Source of the DNA: Thermoprotei archaeon
GTDB taxonomy: Archaea > Thermoproteota > Thermoprotei > Gearchaeales > WAQG01
Direction of reading: 5' to 3'
Assembly: GCA_038881895.1 (NCBI GenBank)
Contig: JAVZOV010000005.1
Coordinates: 62,001 to 126,000, forward strand
DNA: 64,000 bases
In this document: positions 25,303 through 32,751 of the stretch, in pieces
Layout: the number at the start of each line of letters is the position of its first letter
Numbering within the stretch: the stretch's first letter is position 1
Position numbers and translations under genes: made by a program
The notes under the pieces: model-generated
The model's database searches: none
Seen by the model: the letters and a program-made list of their open reading frames with translations, nothing else
Told to the model about the DNA's origin: nothing

Positions 25303-26573
25303 CCTATTGGTTTAGCGTATTTGTTTAATATTAAATATATTGCTGTTGGTAGTGGTAGTGATATTGGTTTATTTTTTTCAATGATTGTTCCGTCAAAGTA
25401 ATAATCATCTATTGTTATTTTATGTACTCGTGGATCAGTTATAATTACTTTAAATTCATCACCTCTGAAAACTATTGCATCTTTTAATGGGTTAAATTTA
25501 TCTAGTTCCGAATAGCTTACTATTTTTGCTTTGAATCCTGTAGATCCGTGTAAGCTTTCTGGTAATCTGAGTAATCGTCTTACATCTTTAGTTACTCTTT
25601 CATCAATCCATACTTTTTTTCTTTTTATTGCTTCGTTGATTAATGATTCAGTTGATTTAAAACGGTCAAGGACGCGTGATCTAAGTTGTGAGTTTTCGTT
25701 GGTAAGTAGATCAAGTATGCGATCCCTTGACTTTATTATGTAATCAATATCTTCATTGTCGATGCCCAGTTCATTTAACATTTCTTTAGTGTATCCTGAG
25801 ATTATTTCGTATAATCCTCTCATTATTCGTCCTCTCCAACCTTCAGAGTTTAGTGTATAAAAAGAGAACCTAAGGCTTTTGTTTCTGTTGGATAGTTCAT
25901 TTATAATTTGTTTGACTATTTTTTCAGTGGTAGGTAATGAGATGTGTTCTACGATCATTCCCCTGCTTTCTACGTTTAATTTTTCATATTCAGGATTTTT
26001 TACTCTGACATGGTAGCCCCTGTGTCCTGAGAATGAGATGATTAATTCGCTTGGTGATAATCCTAGGTCTGAGATTAAGAATTCATCTATTAAAAGTTGT
26101 GTTTGTTCTTTTGCTTCATTGAAACAATTGTCGCAAATCCAGTTCCAGCTTTCTATTGATTCACTTCCACAGTTTGGACATTTAAGGGGTATAGTGCCTT
26201 TTCCTGTAAATTGACATGCTTTGCATTGCCACCAATCATGTTCATTTTTGCATTTTGTAGGTACATGGTCTATATCAATATCAAATGAGAGCTCGGCTCC
26301 AAGCCAATTTTTCAGATCCATGTTTTTTTCATCTGGTTTTTGATAAAATGCGCTAGAAAAATATACATCAGATGGCACTAAATCAATGATAAATTTTCTG
26401 AGTTCGTCCGGTGTTTTAAATGAAAAGTGCCGTTGCATTATGTTATCAAAGCTACGAAATCCAAATTCTCGCTGTTCGAATCTATCGATTACTATGTTGT
26501 TTAAAGAGAAATTATCCTTGTAATACTTCATGAATAAGCTTTTAATAAAATTATTCCACTCCTTTTGGTTCAT
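25293..26573 (-). CDS. priS: DNA primase small (catalytic) subunit PriS
   Basis: Makes RNA or DNA primers. The catalytic acidic pair is in LSFDIDIDHVP near 92. SGHRGYHVRV near 192 is the second active-site motif. A zinc insert between them has many cysteines (CKACQF, CPNCG, CDNC). The frame extends upstream, but MNQKEWNNFIKSLFMKYY at 26573 is the natural PriS start and overlaps the priL 3' end by 23 bp. The downstream GINS gene overlaps by 10 bp. 426 aa is a normal length. Confidence 0.95.
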   Translation of the reverse strand: MNQKEWNNFIKSLFMKYYKDNFSLNNIVIDRFEQREFGFRSFDNIMQRHFSFKTPDELRKFIIDLVPSDVYFSSAFYQKPDEKNMDLKNWLGAELSFDIDIDHVPTKCKNEHDWWQCKACQFTGKGTIPLKCPNCGSESIESWNWICDNCFNEAKEQTQLLIDEFLISDLGLSPSELIISFSGHRGYHVRVKNPEYEKLNVESRGMIVEHISLPTTEKIVKQIINELSNRNKSLRFSFYTLNSEGWRGRIMRGLYEIISGYTKEMLNELGIDNEDIDYIIKSRDRILDLLTNENSQLRSRVLDRFKSTESLINEAIKRKKVWIDERVTKDVRRLLRLPESLHGSTGFKAKIVSYSELDKFNPLKDAIVFRGDEFKVIITDPRVHKITIDDYYFDGTIIEKNKPISLPLPTAIYLILNKYAKPIGWN

Positions 26574-27612
26574 GCTCTTCGCCTTTTTTATATGATATTC
26601 TAACATATTGTAATGGATGTCTAATTTTAGCACATATTGGATCATCACCTGCATAACATATGTTTGCAGCTTTAAGTGTGCTACAACTTGGCATATTATA
26701 TACTGTTTTTGAACCTCGTAATCCATATATGTGTTCAACTTGATACCTAGTTATTCTTTCGTTGAAATCAGCTACTCTTGTAAAGAGTTTTATTACGTCC
26801 TCTGAATTCCAGCCAACGCTTCTGAGAAACGTAACTATAGAGAACCTGGCTAAGTGAGGGGGATTTTTCCCGGCCATTAATTCTCCTAGCATTACTCTAA
26901 TGCATGGTGGATAAAATGTTTCTTTTACGTTTTTTAATTCAGTGGTTGAATAACTTTGTTTGAATTTTTCCCCAGATATTCTTATTAGCTCTTCGATGTA
27001 TTCTGTAGCTCCAGAATAATTAACATTAACTATTGGGTTAAATAAATTTAATATGTGTTGTTTTACCCCTTCGCTGAGAAGTCGAGCATAATCACGTGGT
27101 AATAATTTAACATAACCCTTAGATAATGTTTGCATAGATAACGACCAGTTTTCGCCGCTTAATGATGAAGCTAATGAGATGTAAGTGATAACGTTTATTA
27201 GTAGGTATTTTGTACCATTTATTTCCTCTATGTCAGTATCCCAGTTTAATGATCTTCCTATGTAAATGAGCTTCTCTGGTGTTTCTTTTTTAAATAACTT
27301 TTCAGCTTTTTTTGATTCCGCAACTGCATATTTGTATGCCAATTGATCGTTTCCAACTATTGATATTATAAGTATTGCTGTTGGGAATGAAAGTATTTCT
27401 TCATCCATTAGTGAGGGATCTATTTTTTTATAAGGTACGATACCTTTATTGATAGCGTCAATTATGCGTTCATATGCACGTTTTAATATTGGCTTGAGCT
27501 CTGATGTAGAGAAAACATCTTCTATGCTTAAGCCTTTATTTTTTACATATTCGCGAGCTTCCTCAATAAAAGGGTATTTTATTAAATCTTCTGTTTCAAA
27601 AATATTGTACAT
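26551..27612 (-). CDS. priL: DNA primase large subunit PriL
   Basis: The regulatory subunit of the archaeal primase. The C-terminal iron-sulfur domain shows cysteines in FYPPCIRVML (near 240) and MPSCSTLKAANICYAGDDPIC (near 310-330), consistent with a 4Fe-4S cluster. The N-terminal helical region starts MYNIFETEDLIKYPFI. It starts 2 bp after the PCNA stop and overlaps priS. Confidence 0.93.
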   Translation of the reverse strand: MYNIFETEDLIKYPFIEEAREYVKNKGLSIEDVFSTSELKPILKRAYERIIDAINKGIVPYKKIDPSLMDEEILSFPTAILIISIVGNDQLAYKYAVAESKKAEKLFKKETPEKLIYIGRSLNWDTDIEEINGTKYLLINVITYISLASSLSGENWSLSMQTLSKGYVKLLPRDYARLLSEGVKQHILNLFNPIVNVNYSGATEYIEELIRISGEKFKQSYSTTELKNVKETFYPPCIRVMLGELMAGKNPPHLARFSIVTFLRSVGWNSEDVIKLFTRVADFNERITRYQVEHIYGLRGSKTVYNMPSCSTLKAANICYAGDDPICAKIRHPLQYVRISYKKGEEHEPKGVE

Positions 27613-27614
27613 GG

Positions 27615-28367
27615 TTAAACTTCTGTCCTTGGTGCTACATAGAATGTTAGTTCTCCACCATTTATCAGGCTATAGTAGAATTTTGCAGGTTTGCGAGACG
27701 CGAAGCTTACTTCTAGTACTTCTGATAATTCTGAATAAGTAACCATGTCAAGCAGATAGTTTGATGAGTATGCTGAGACAACTTCTTCAGCTTCCACATT
27801 TAAATCAATTAACTGGTCTCGTGAATATTCTGTGGCTCCACGACCTTTTTCACTGCCCGATGAAATTATGAATTTATCTTTTGTAGCCTTAAACTCGATA
27901 CTATCACTGAAAGCTGATGATGCCTTTACGGCATCGTAAAATTCATCAGTAACAATTTTTAGAGTGGCCTCATATTTCACTTTTGGTACAGGTATTTGTT
28001 CGAGTGCAAGGTCTAATAATGGAAGTTCGAATGTTCTGACTGATGATTTAGTAATGAACTTTAATTTTATGATGTTGGATCCTTCTGGGACTTCGAGTCC
28101 AAAGTTTGTGGTTCCTCTTTTTCCTAACTTTAAAATCTTTATTAAGTCTTTCACTCTCACTCCTATATTTACTTGACCTGAGACTTCATACTCTGTGAAA
28201 AATTGTTTTGGTAGCCTTACATCAACCATTGCACTACGTGCACTATCTAGACTTCGTAATGCTAGTGCTTCTTCGTTTGCAATAAATACAGCCTCATCTA
28301 TTATTGTTGAGATCGCATCTAGAATAGCTACAAATGTTTTAGGATCCTCGAGCGACAATTTTAACAA
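27615..28367 (-). CDS. pcn: DNA polymerase sliding clamp PCNA
   Basis: A 250-aa ring clamp. The signatures are EDPKTFVAILDAISTIIDEA at the start, EALALRSLDSARSAMVDV near 40, LPLLDLALEQIPVPKV near the interdomain loop and GGELTFYVAPRTEV at the C-terminus. It is the only PCNA in the window. The PolB of this window ends in a GGLDQFF tail that would bind such a clamp. It heads the run pcn-priL-priS-gins51. Confidence 0.95.
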   Translation of the reverse strand: MLKLSLEDPKTFVAILDAISTIIDEAVFIANEEALALRSLDSARSAMVDVRLPKQFFTEYEVSGQVNIGVRVKDLIKILKLGKRGTTNFGLEVPEGSNIIKLKFITKSSVRTFELPLLDLALEQIPVPKVKYEATLKIVTDEFYDAVKASSAFSDSIEFKATKDKFIISSGSEKGRGATEYSRDQLIDLNVEAEEVVSAYSSNYLLDMVTYSELSEVLEVSFASRKPAKFYYSLINGGELTFYVAPRTEV

Positions 28368-28399
28368 CTTTACTCACCAAAATACTTTTAACAAATAAG

Positions 28400-28408
28400 T
28401 ATAAAAGC
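28400..28408 (-). promoter_or_regulatory. Probable TATA box of the PCNA-primase operon
   Basis: On the minus strand CTTTTATAC lies about 33-41 bases before the PCNA start, leaving a short leader. It is the best TATA match in the 400-bp gap. The rest of that gap up to about 28555 is AT-rich with no gene; remnant C fills the remainder. Confidence 0.4.
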
Positions 28409-28554
28409 TTTAATAAAAAATTATTTAGCAATGTTCATAAAATTAACAAATCGTAACTTTACAAGAGATTAATAGAACGCATTAATAATAACTTCATAAA
28501 ATTTTGTTACATCGAAGAGGTTATGTTTAAGATTTATTTTGCTTTATTGCTTAT

Positions 28555-28765
28555 TTTTGACACTCTCATCAACTAAAGTCAGAAGGTTCTCGGTTTTTCA
28601 GTTTCGTGCTTCATCGTACCGAGTTAAGGGCTGTGCCAATTCAGCTCGGAACCTTATTTTGGACATCCGAGCCTCATTTGAGCGACACGCTCAAACAAAG
28701 GAGAGCTCATCACATTTAAACCTTTCAGCAATTCATCCCAGAACTAAAGTTCTAGGCTTTCCTGC
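28555..28765 (-). mobile_element. TnpB-less IS200/IS605-type remnant C
   Basis: Inserted between the TFS and PCNA genes of the information cluster, minus orientation. Left end: hairpin 28737-28756, on the minus strand CCTAGAAC, loop TTTA, GTTCTGGG, followed by ATGAATTGC and GTTTAAATG, as in B and D. Right end: a weak hairpin at 28566-28586 (GACTTTAGTT core) close in sequence to the right end of B. Inside, the minus strand holds MKHETEKPRTF-like coding and three copies of the CCGAG/CTCGG element that could form alternative stems. No usable TnpB frame remains. The left-end hairpin is 14 bp from the TFS stop. Confidence 0.6.
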
Positions 28766-28769
28766 CGAA

Positions 28770-29096
28770 CTATTTGTAATCTCTCCATGTGTGCCCACAT
28801 TTTGTGCATTTATAAAACGTAGTCGGTGGCTCATCAGCTGAACGTGTTTGTATCATCCACCAGTAAGCTTCATTATTACCGCATTTAGGGCACTCTACTC
28901 TAGTTTTTGGTAATGTGGAACTATCTGTGTTATCATTACTTATTAGTATATCCTTTTGGGTTTTTGATAATACAGATGATATTATGATTTGTCTTTCTGA
29001 TTCTTCCACATATCCGCAATTAGGACACATAAATCTCACTTTCCCACTCTTACGTTCGGGCTTCATTATGCTACCACATTTTGGACAGAACTTCAT
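28770..29096 (-). CDS. tfs: Transcription factor S (TFS), RNA cleavage factor
   Basis: A 108-aa TFIIS/Rpb9-like protein. The N-terminal zinc ribbon (CPKCGSIMKPER and CPNCGYVEES) is followed by a linker and the C-terminal ribbon (CPKCGNNEAYWWMIQTRSADE, CTKCGHTWRDYK). The QTRSADEPPT stretch contains the acidic DE pair inserted into the polymerase active site to cleave RNA, so the factor should be active. Confidence 0.96.
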   Translation of the reverse strand: MKFCPKCGSIMKPERKSGKVRFMCPNCGYVEESERQIIISSVLSKTQKDILISNDNTDSSTLPKTRVECPKCGNNEAYWWMIQTRSADEPPTTFYKCTKCGHTWRDYK

Positions 29097-29242
29097 CCCT
29101 ATTTAGCCTCCACGCATTTTTATATCACACAGTAATAAATACCTATTTTTGGAATGAGGTAATTCAGCATTAAGAATAAAGTTTTTCTCTCGCTTATTTT
29201 TATACGAGACTTCTTTGAAAGGGTAAGAAGAGTTTATTCGTA

Positions 29243-29647
29243 TTAAGTGATTTTTTCTTCATAAAGTTGTTTTAATAATGCGGGGTTTAGTGAGTTAAGT
29301 ATTATGTTTGCATATGAGCATGCTTGAAGTGCTAATAGTTCTAATCTCGTATGAATGTTTTTCTGTTTTAGTTCACTAATTTTTAATGATTGTTTACCTA
29401 ATTGTGATAGAATTTGATTTAGATCATTTTGTTCAAAGTGTTCATCATCGAATAATATGATGTGTGCTTGTATGTAATATTTATCTTTGATTATTCTTTC
29501 TTTTAGCGTTGTAGAATAATTGTTTTTGTTAAGTAGATAAACTGTTATCCCTTCTATTATGAATTCGCGGAGCAATACTCCTATTATTATTTTTTTGTCG
29601 TTTATGTTTCTTGCTGAAAACCCTAGGGCTCGTAATCCGTGTTTCAT
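29243..29647 (-). CDS. Shortened DUF99-like protein
   Basis: The 134-aa protein starts MKHGLRALGFSARN and continues KKIIIGVLLREFIIEGITVYLL, then YYIQAHIILFDDEHFEQNDL. This strand pattern matches DUF99 (an endonuclease V-like RNase H fold), which is usually nearer 190 aa and opens with an LGIDDGPF-type acidic motif. Here that motif is replaced by SARN and the C-terminal part is short, so catalytic residues seem lost. The ATG overlaps the rpoL stop by 4 bp, indicating translational coupling. The family call is by eye and could be wrong; the gene itself is convincing. Confidence 0.6.
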   Translation of the reverse strand: MKHGLRALGFSARNINDKKIIIGVLLREFIIEGITVYLLNKNNYSTTLKERIIKDKYYIQAHIILFDDEHFEQNDLNQILSQLGKQSLKISELKQKNIHTRLELLALQACSYANIILNSLNPALLKQLYEEKIT

Positions 29648-29934
29648 TTGTTTAATGCGTTAATAAATTCTTGCTTTAATTCTTGTAAAGAATTTTCAAT
29701 TTTGCTCAAGGCTTCTTGAAGTGCGTTTTTAGGAGTTACAGTTCCGTCTGTGAGTATGTACATTTTTATTATTGGTTCTAATGGGTGAGGTTTGTTTGCC
29801 CATGCGTTAAGAACTCTTTTGTCTGTTAAGAGTTGTTTAACTATAGCATAACAAAATCCAATATCAGTGTCTCTAAACTCTAAGAGTATTGAGTTGTTTC
29901 CTTTCTCTAGAATTTTCATCTTCATATTTTGCAC
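29644..29934 (-). CDS. rpoL: DNA-directed RNA polymerase subunit L (RpoL/Rpb11)
   Basis: A 96-aa partner of RpoD in the polymerase assembly platform. Recognised from LEFRDTDIGFCYAIVKQLL (normally HTxxN-L, here diverged), VLNAWANKPHPLEPIIKMYI and the long C-terminal helix. Lies between csl4 and the DUF99-like gene, a familiar archaeal position. Confidence 0.9.
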   Translation of the reverse strand: MQNMKMKILEKGNNSILLEFRDTDIGFCYAIVKQLLTDKRVLNAWANKPHPLEPIIKMYILTDGTVTPKNALQEALSKIENSLQELKQEFINALNK

Positions 29935-30114
29935 CCTGCCTTATTCTGAAAATTTATAGTATAATATAACTCTAGCGCTTTGATATATAGAGTTGCCCGA
30001 TGAAGGCCTTGTATTATTTTTGAATTCTTGGAATAGATAGCTTGGATTATCCTGTAGCCTTTCACTTATTTCCGTCAATCCAGAACTAAGATTAGTAGCA
30101 GTTTTTATAAAAAT

Positions 30115-30684
30115 TTATTGTACTTTTCTGAACCAATTTGGTTCTTCTGGTTTTCTGTTGTCGATAAATCCGCATTGAGAACAAGTTATTTTCCTTCCTT
30201 TTATTACTAGTTCTCCAGGACATTGTGGACATAATGCATATATCAATCCTAATTTTTTGTCGTTGATTTCCAGTATCAGTGGTATGGTATCTGCTACTAT
30301 TTTTGCTCTTATAACGTCATAGTTTCTGATTTCTAATGAGGTTTTTCTGCTTCTTAAAAGTAATAATCCGTCTAGTTCTACGTCGATAATGGATTCTTGA
30401 GATTTCTCGATACCTATTACTTTTACATTGGCATGATCTCTATTGTGGTCTAAAACAACAGCTATTACTATGTCATTAACTTTTGGTATTAACAGTTTTT
30501 TGATTGGTTTGAGTCTTGCAGTTCTTGAGGATAAATCTAATTCAACTTCACCTGCACCTACAGTATATATGTATCCATTATCTTCTACTAATCCTTCACC
30601 TGGCAAGAATTCCTCTATTACGCCAACTGGGATACCAGGCATGTATATTCCAAGTTTTTTTGTTTGGGGTGTTCTGCGGCTCAC
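30115..30684 (-). CDS. csl4: Exosome complex RNA-binding protein Csl4
   Basis: A 189-aa cap protein of the archaeal RNA exosome. The N-terminal domain begins GIYMPGIPVGVIEEFLPGEGLVEDNGYIYT. An S1 domain (about 65-140; KVNDIVIAVVLDHNRDHANVKVI) follows, then a C-terminal Cys4 zinc ribbon (CPQCPGE, CSQCGF). Overlaps the preceding methyltransferase stop by 4 bp. The 180-bp gap after it (29935-30114) holds no recognisable feature. Confidence 0.94.
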   Translation of the reverse strand: MSRRTPQTKKLGIYMPGIPVGVIEEFLPGEGLVEDNGYIYTVGAGEVELDLSSRTARLKPIKKLLIPKVNDIVIAVVLDHNRDHANVKVIGIEKSQESIIDVELDGLLLLRSRKTSLEIRNYDVIRAKIVADTIPLILEINDKKLGLIYALCPQCPGELVIKGRKITCSQCGFIDNRKPEEPNWFRKVQ

Positions 30685-31298
30685 TTTCTTTGCACCACAG
30701 CTTTATAAATTTCAACTTGCACCCTATATAACCTTTTTTTGTGGTGCTTCATTGTCATCTTAAGTAGTATTGTTGATTTGAATACCTTCTCGACCCTACA
30801 CATGTTTTTCTCGTAAAATTTTAAAAGAAAATCTGAGCTTGATGCCTTGTGCACTGAATATATTACATTGGCAATTCTTGAACTACTCTCAATAAAAATC
30901 CTGTCCACATGTTTTCTCTGGACACCAAAGGGAGGATTTTGTATAATTGTGTCAACGTATCTTATACAAGGATAAGAATAATCACATACTATTACATCAA
31001 TAATAGCTCCTAAGCTAAATATTTTTACGTTATGTTTAGTTATTTGAAGAACATTTCGATCAATATCAATACCAATTGCATAATGAGCACCGAGTAATGC
31101 TGCGCCTATTAACAAACGTCCCGGTCCACATCCTGGATCCAATATTATTTTACCATGTATATCATCTAACGATATCCACAGAATTTTAGCAGCATCGGAA
31201 GCTGTTAATGAGTATTGTTCAAACTCTGGTTTAGGATTTTCATAATCTTTTAATCTTTCGAGCATAATCTCTAAAGAACGCTTTTTTATTAGTTCCAT
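30681..31298 (-). CDS. METTL5-like N6-adenine RNA/DNA methyltransferase
   Basis: A 205-aa class I SAM-dependent methyltransferase. Motif I is ILDPGCGPGRLLIGAAL near 58, the acidic ribose loop is AIGIDIDRNV near 80, and the catalytic motif is NPPFG near 122, diagnostic for N6-adenine methylation. The csl4-METTL5 arrangement recurs in archaea. In eukaryotes METTL5 methylates 18S rRNA; by analogy the target is likely 16S rRNA. Confidence 0.88.
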   Translation of the reverse strand: MELIKKRSLEIMLERLKDYENPKPEFEQYSLTASDAAKILWISLDDIHGKIILDPGCGPGRLLIGAALLGAHYAIGIDIDRNVLQITKHNVKIFSLGAIIDVIVCDYSYPCIRYVDTIIQNPPFGVQRKHVDRIFIESSSRIANVIYSVHKASSSDFLLKFYEKNMCRVEKVFKSTILLKMTMKHHKKRLYRVQVEIYKAVVQRK

Positions 31299-31491
31299 GT
31301 AGTTCTCAGCTATTTTTACTATAAATAAATTGGTATTTTAAAACTTTATGTTATAAAAAGAATTTGTAATTCATCCTACGGTTGAAAACATGAGTTTTCT
31401 TGTTGAGTTTCATGTAAGAAATGAAGCTGAATGAGTGTGCTTTGTATAATAATATTGAAATCGTTGTAGAAGAATCGTTTTTTGAGATGAT

Positions 31492-32205
31492 CTATGTTGT
31501 TAAATTTTCTTTGGATGTGCATGCTGTTACTAAATCATAAATTTTTCTGAAACACCCTATTAGTGTGTAAGCTTCTCTACCTGTGAGGAAGCTTCTTGAT
31601 AGTAATCTGGAAAACACTAACTCTGATGCGCGGATTTTATGTGCCTGGATTTTGGTGTGCTTAAGAGTTTCGATAAAAAATCTTTCTATCATTTTTCTCT
31701 CTTCTCTTTTGGCTAACCTATATTTTTTTATTTTTATTTTATTTCTAGTGAGTTCATAAAGTATTACTGCTACTGCATGTGAGAGATTCATTACAGGGTA
31801 TTCTTCTGATGATGGTATTGTAGTAACCATGTCACATAGTGCTATTTCTTCATTGCTTAACCCGTGATCTTCTCTGCCAAAAACTAATGCTACGTTGCCA
31901 TAGTAATTAATTAGATTGCTAAGTCCTTGGATTGGTACCGCTATTCTCAATACATTATAATCTCCTCCTATTACTCCTGTTGTCGCTATTGATAGGTCTG
32001 TATCTTTAATAGCATCGCTAAGTGTTTTGACTATTTTTGCATTTTCTAAAACGTCTACGGCATGAGAAGCATATTTTCGAGCCTCTTCACCCAGTGATCT
32101 GGGGTTCACGAGATATAAATCACTAAACCCAAAATTTTTCATAGCTCTTGCGATCATTCCAAGGTTGAATTCATAAATTGGTTCAACAACTACCACTCTA
32201 ATCAT
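31492..32205 (-). CDS. SPOUT (TrmJ/SpoU-like) RNA 2'-O-methyltransferase
   Basis: A 237-aa protein. The trefoil-knot motifs are VVEPIYEFNLGMIARAMKNF near 5-24, ALVFGREDHGLSNEE near 105-119, and PVMNLSHAVAVILYEL near 138-153. Together they are typical of the TrmJ family, which methylates the ribose at tRNA position 32. A C-terminal helical extension is present. The gap before the METTL5-like gene (31299-31491) shows no gene; only AT-rich sequence and a short GAAAAC/GTTTTC inverted repeat near 31384. Confidence 0.9.
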   Translation of the reverse strand: MIRVVVVEPIYEFNLGMIARAMKNFGFSDLYLVNPRSLGEEARKYASHAVDVLENAKIVKTLSDAIKDTDLSIATTGVIGGDYNVLRIAVPIQGLSNLINYYGNVALVFGREDHGLSNEEIALCDMVTTIPSSEEYPVMNLSHAVAVILYELTRNKIKIKKYRLAKREERKMIERFFIETLKHTKIQAHKIRASELVFSRLLSRSFLTGREAYTLIGCFRKIYDLVTACTSKENLTT

Positions 32206-32334
32206 TTCAGTACATCTGAATTCTTTATGTATAATAAGCTTATTTTTGTTAGTTTATTTAAGGTTCTATGAGAAATGTAATAGAGTGTTGGGTTAGATTT
32301 AAATAAAACAACTGCCATAATCGTGGTGGTGAAC

Positions 32335-32691
32335 ATGTCCTATCCTGCACCATCACAGCCTCAAGTAATTCAAAAAGATAAGGCTCGCAATGACGTAATG
32401 AATAGATTAGTAGAGCTTGGTATAAAGGCTGAGTTTGTATCAAGATGTAATGCTAACATAGAATATATGGATGGTTATGTTACGTATTTTTATCCTAATG
32501 ATTGGAATATTGTTAGGACCACATTAGAAGACTTCATTGAAAAGAAATTTAAACCTAGTAGCGCGTCAGTTATGTATGTATGGTTTACGTTAGAAGGAAA
32601 TTATAGATATCTTCATGTTGGATTTTTTACAAAGGACAGTGAGCAGTTAATAATACTGCGAAAGATCACAATTGGTGTTTCATTATATTAA
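32335..32691 (+). CDS. Uncharacterised 118-aa protein
   Basis: No family recognised. It starts MSYPAPSQPQVIQ, preceded by a GGTGGTG ribosome site, and contains alternating strand-helix segments (YMDGYVTYFYPNDWNIVR, ASVMYVWFTLEGNYRYLHVGFF). It is rich in aromatic residues and has one cysteine and no transmembrane helix. It lies 60 bp upstream of the glycoside hydrolase gene on the same strand, so it may be co-transcribed with it. A small binding or chaperone role is only a guess. Confidence 0.7.
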   Translation: MSYPAPSQPQVIQKDKARNDVMNRLVELGIKAEFVSRCNANIEYMDGYVTYFYPNDWNIVRTTLEDFIEKKFKPSSASVMYVWFTLEGNYRYLHVGFFTKDSEQLIILRKITIGVSLY

Positions 32692-32751
32692 AAGCTAATA
32701 AAAATATTTACGAAAAGTAAATAAACAGAGAGGAATAAATAGAATAGAAAA

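Noticed and set aside
26574-26738. N-terminal extension of PriS
   Set aside because: It lies inside the priL coding region, and the family start is at 26573.
28539-28841. A 100-aa plus-strand frame across remnant C
   Set aside because: It overlaps the TFS end and the element; it is the reverse of the tnpB-like strand.
31370-31450. A box C/D sRNA between the METTL5-like and SPOUT genes
   Set aside because: ATGAAG and CTGA words occur, but no RTGATGA C box with correctly spaced D and D' boxes was found.
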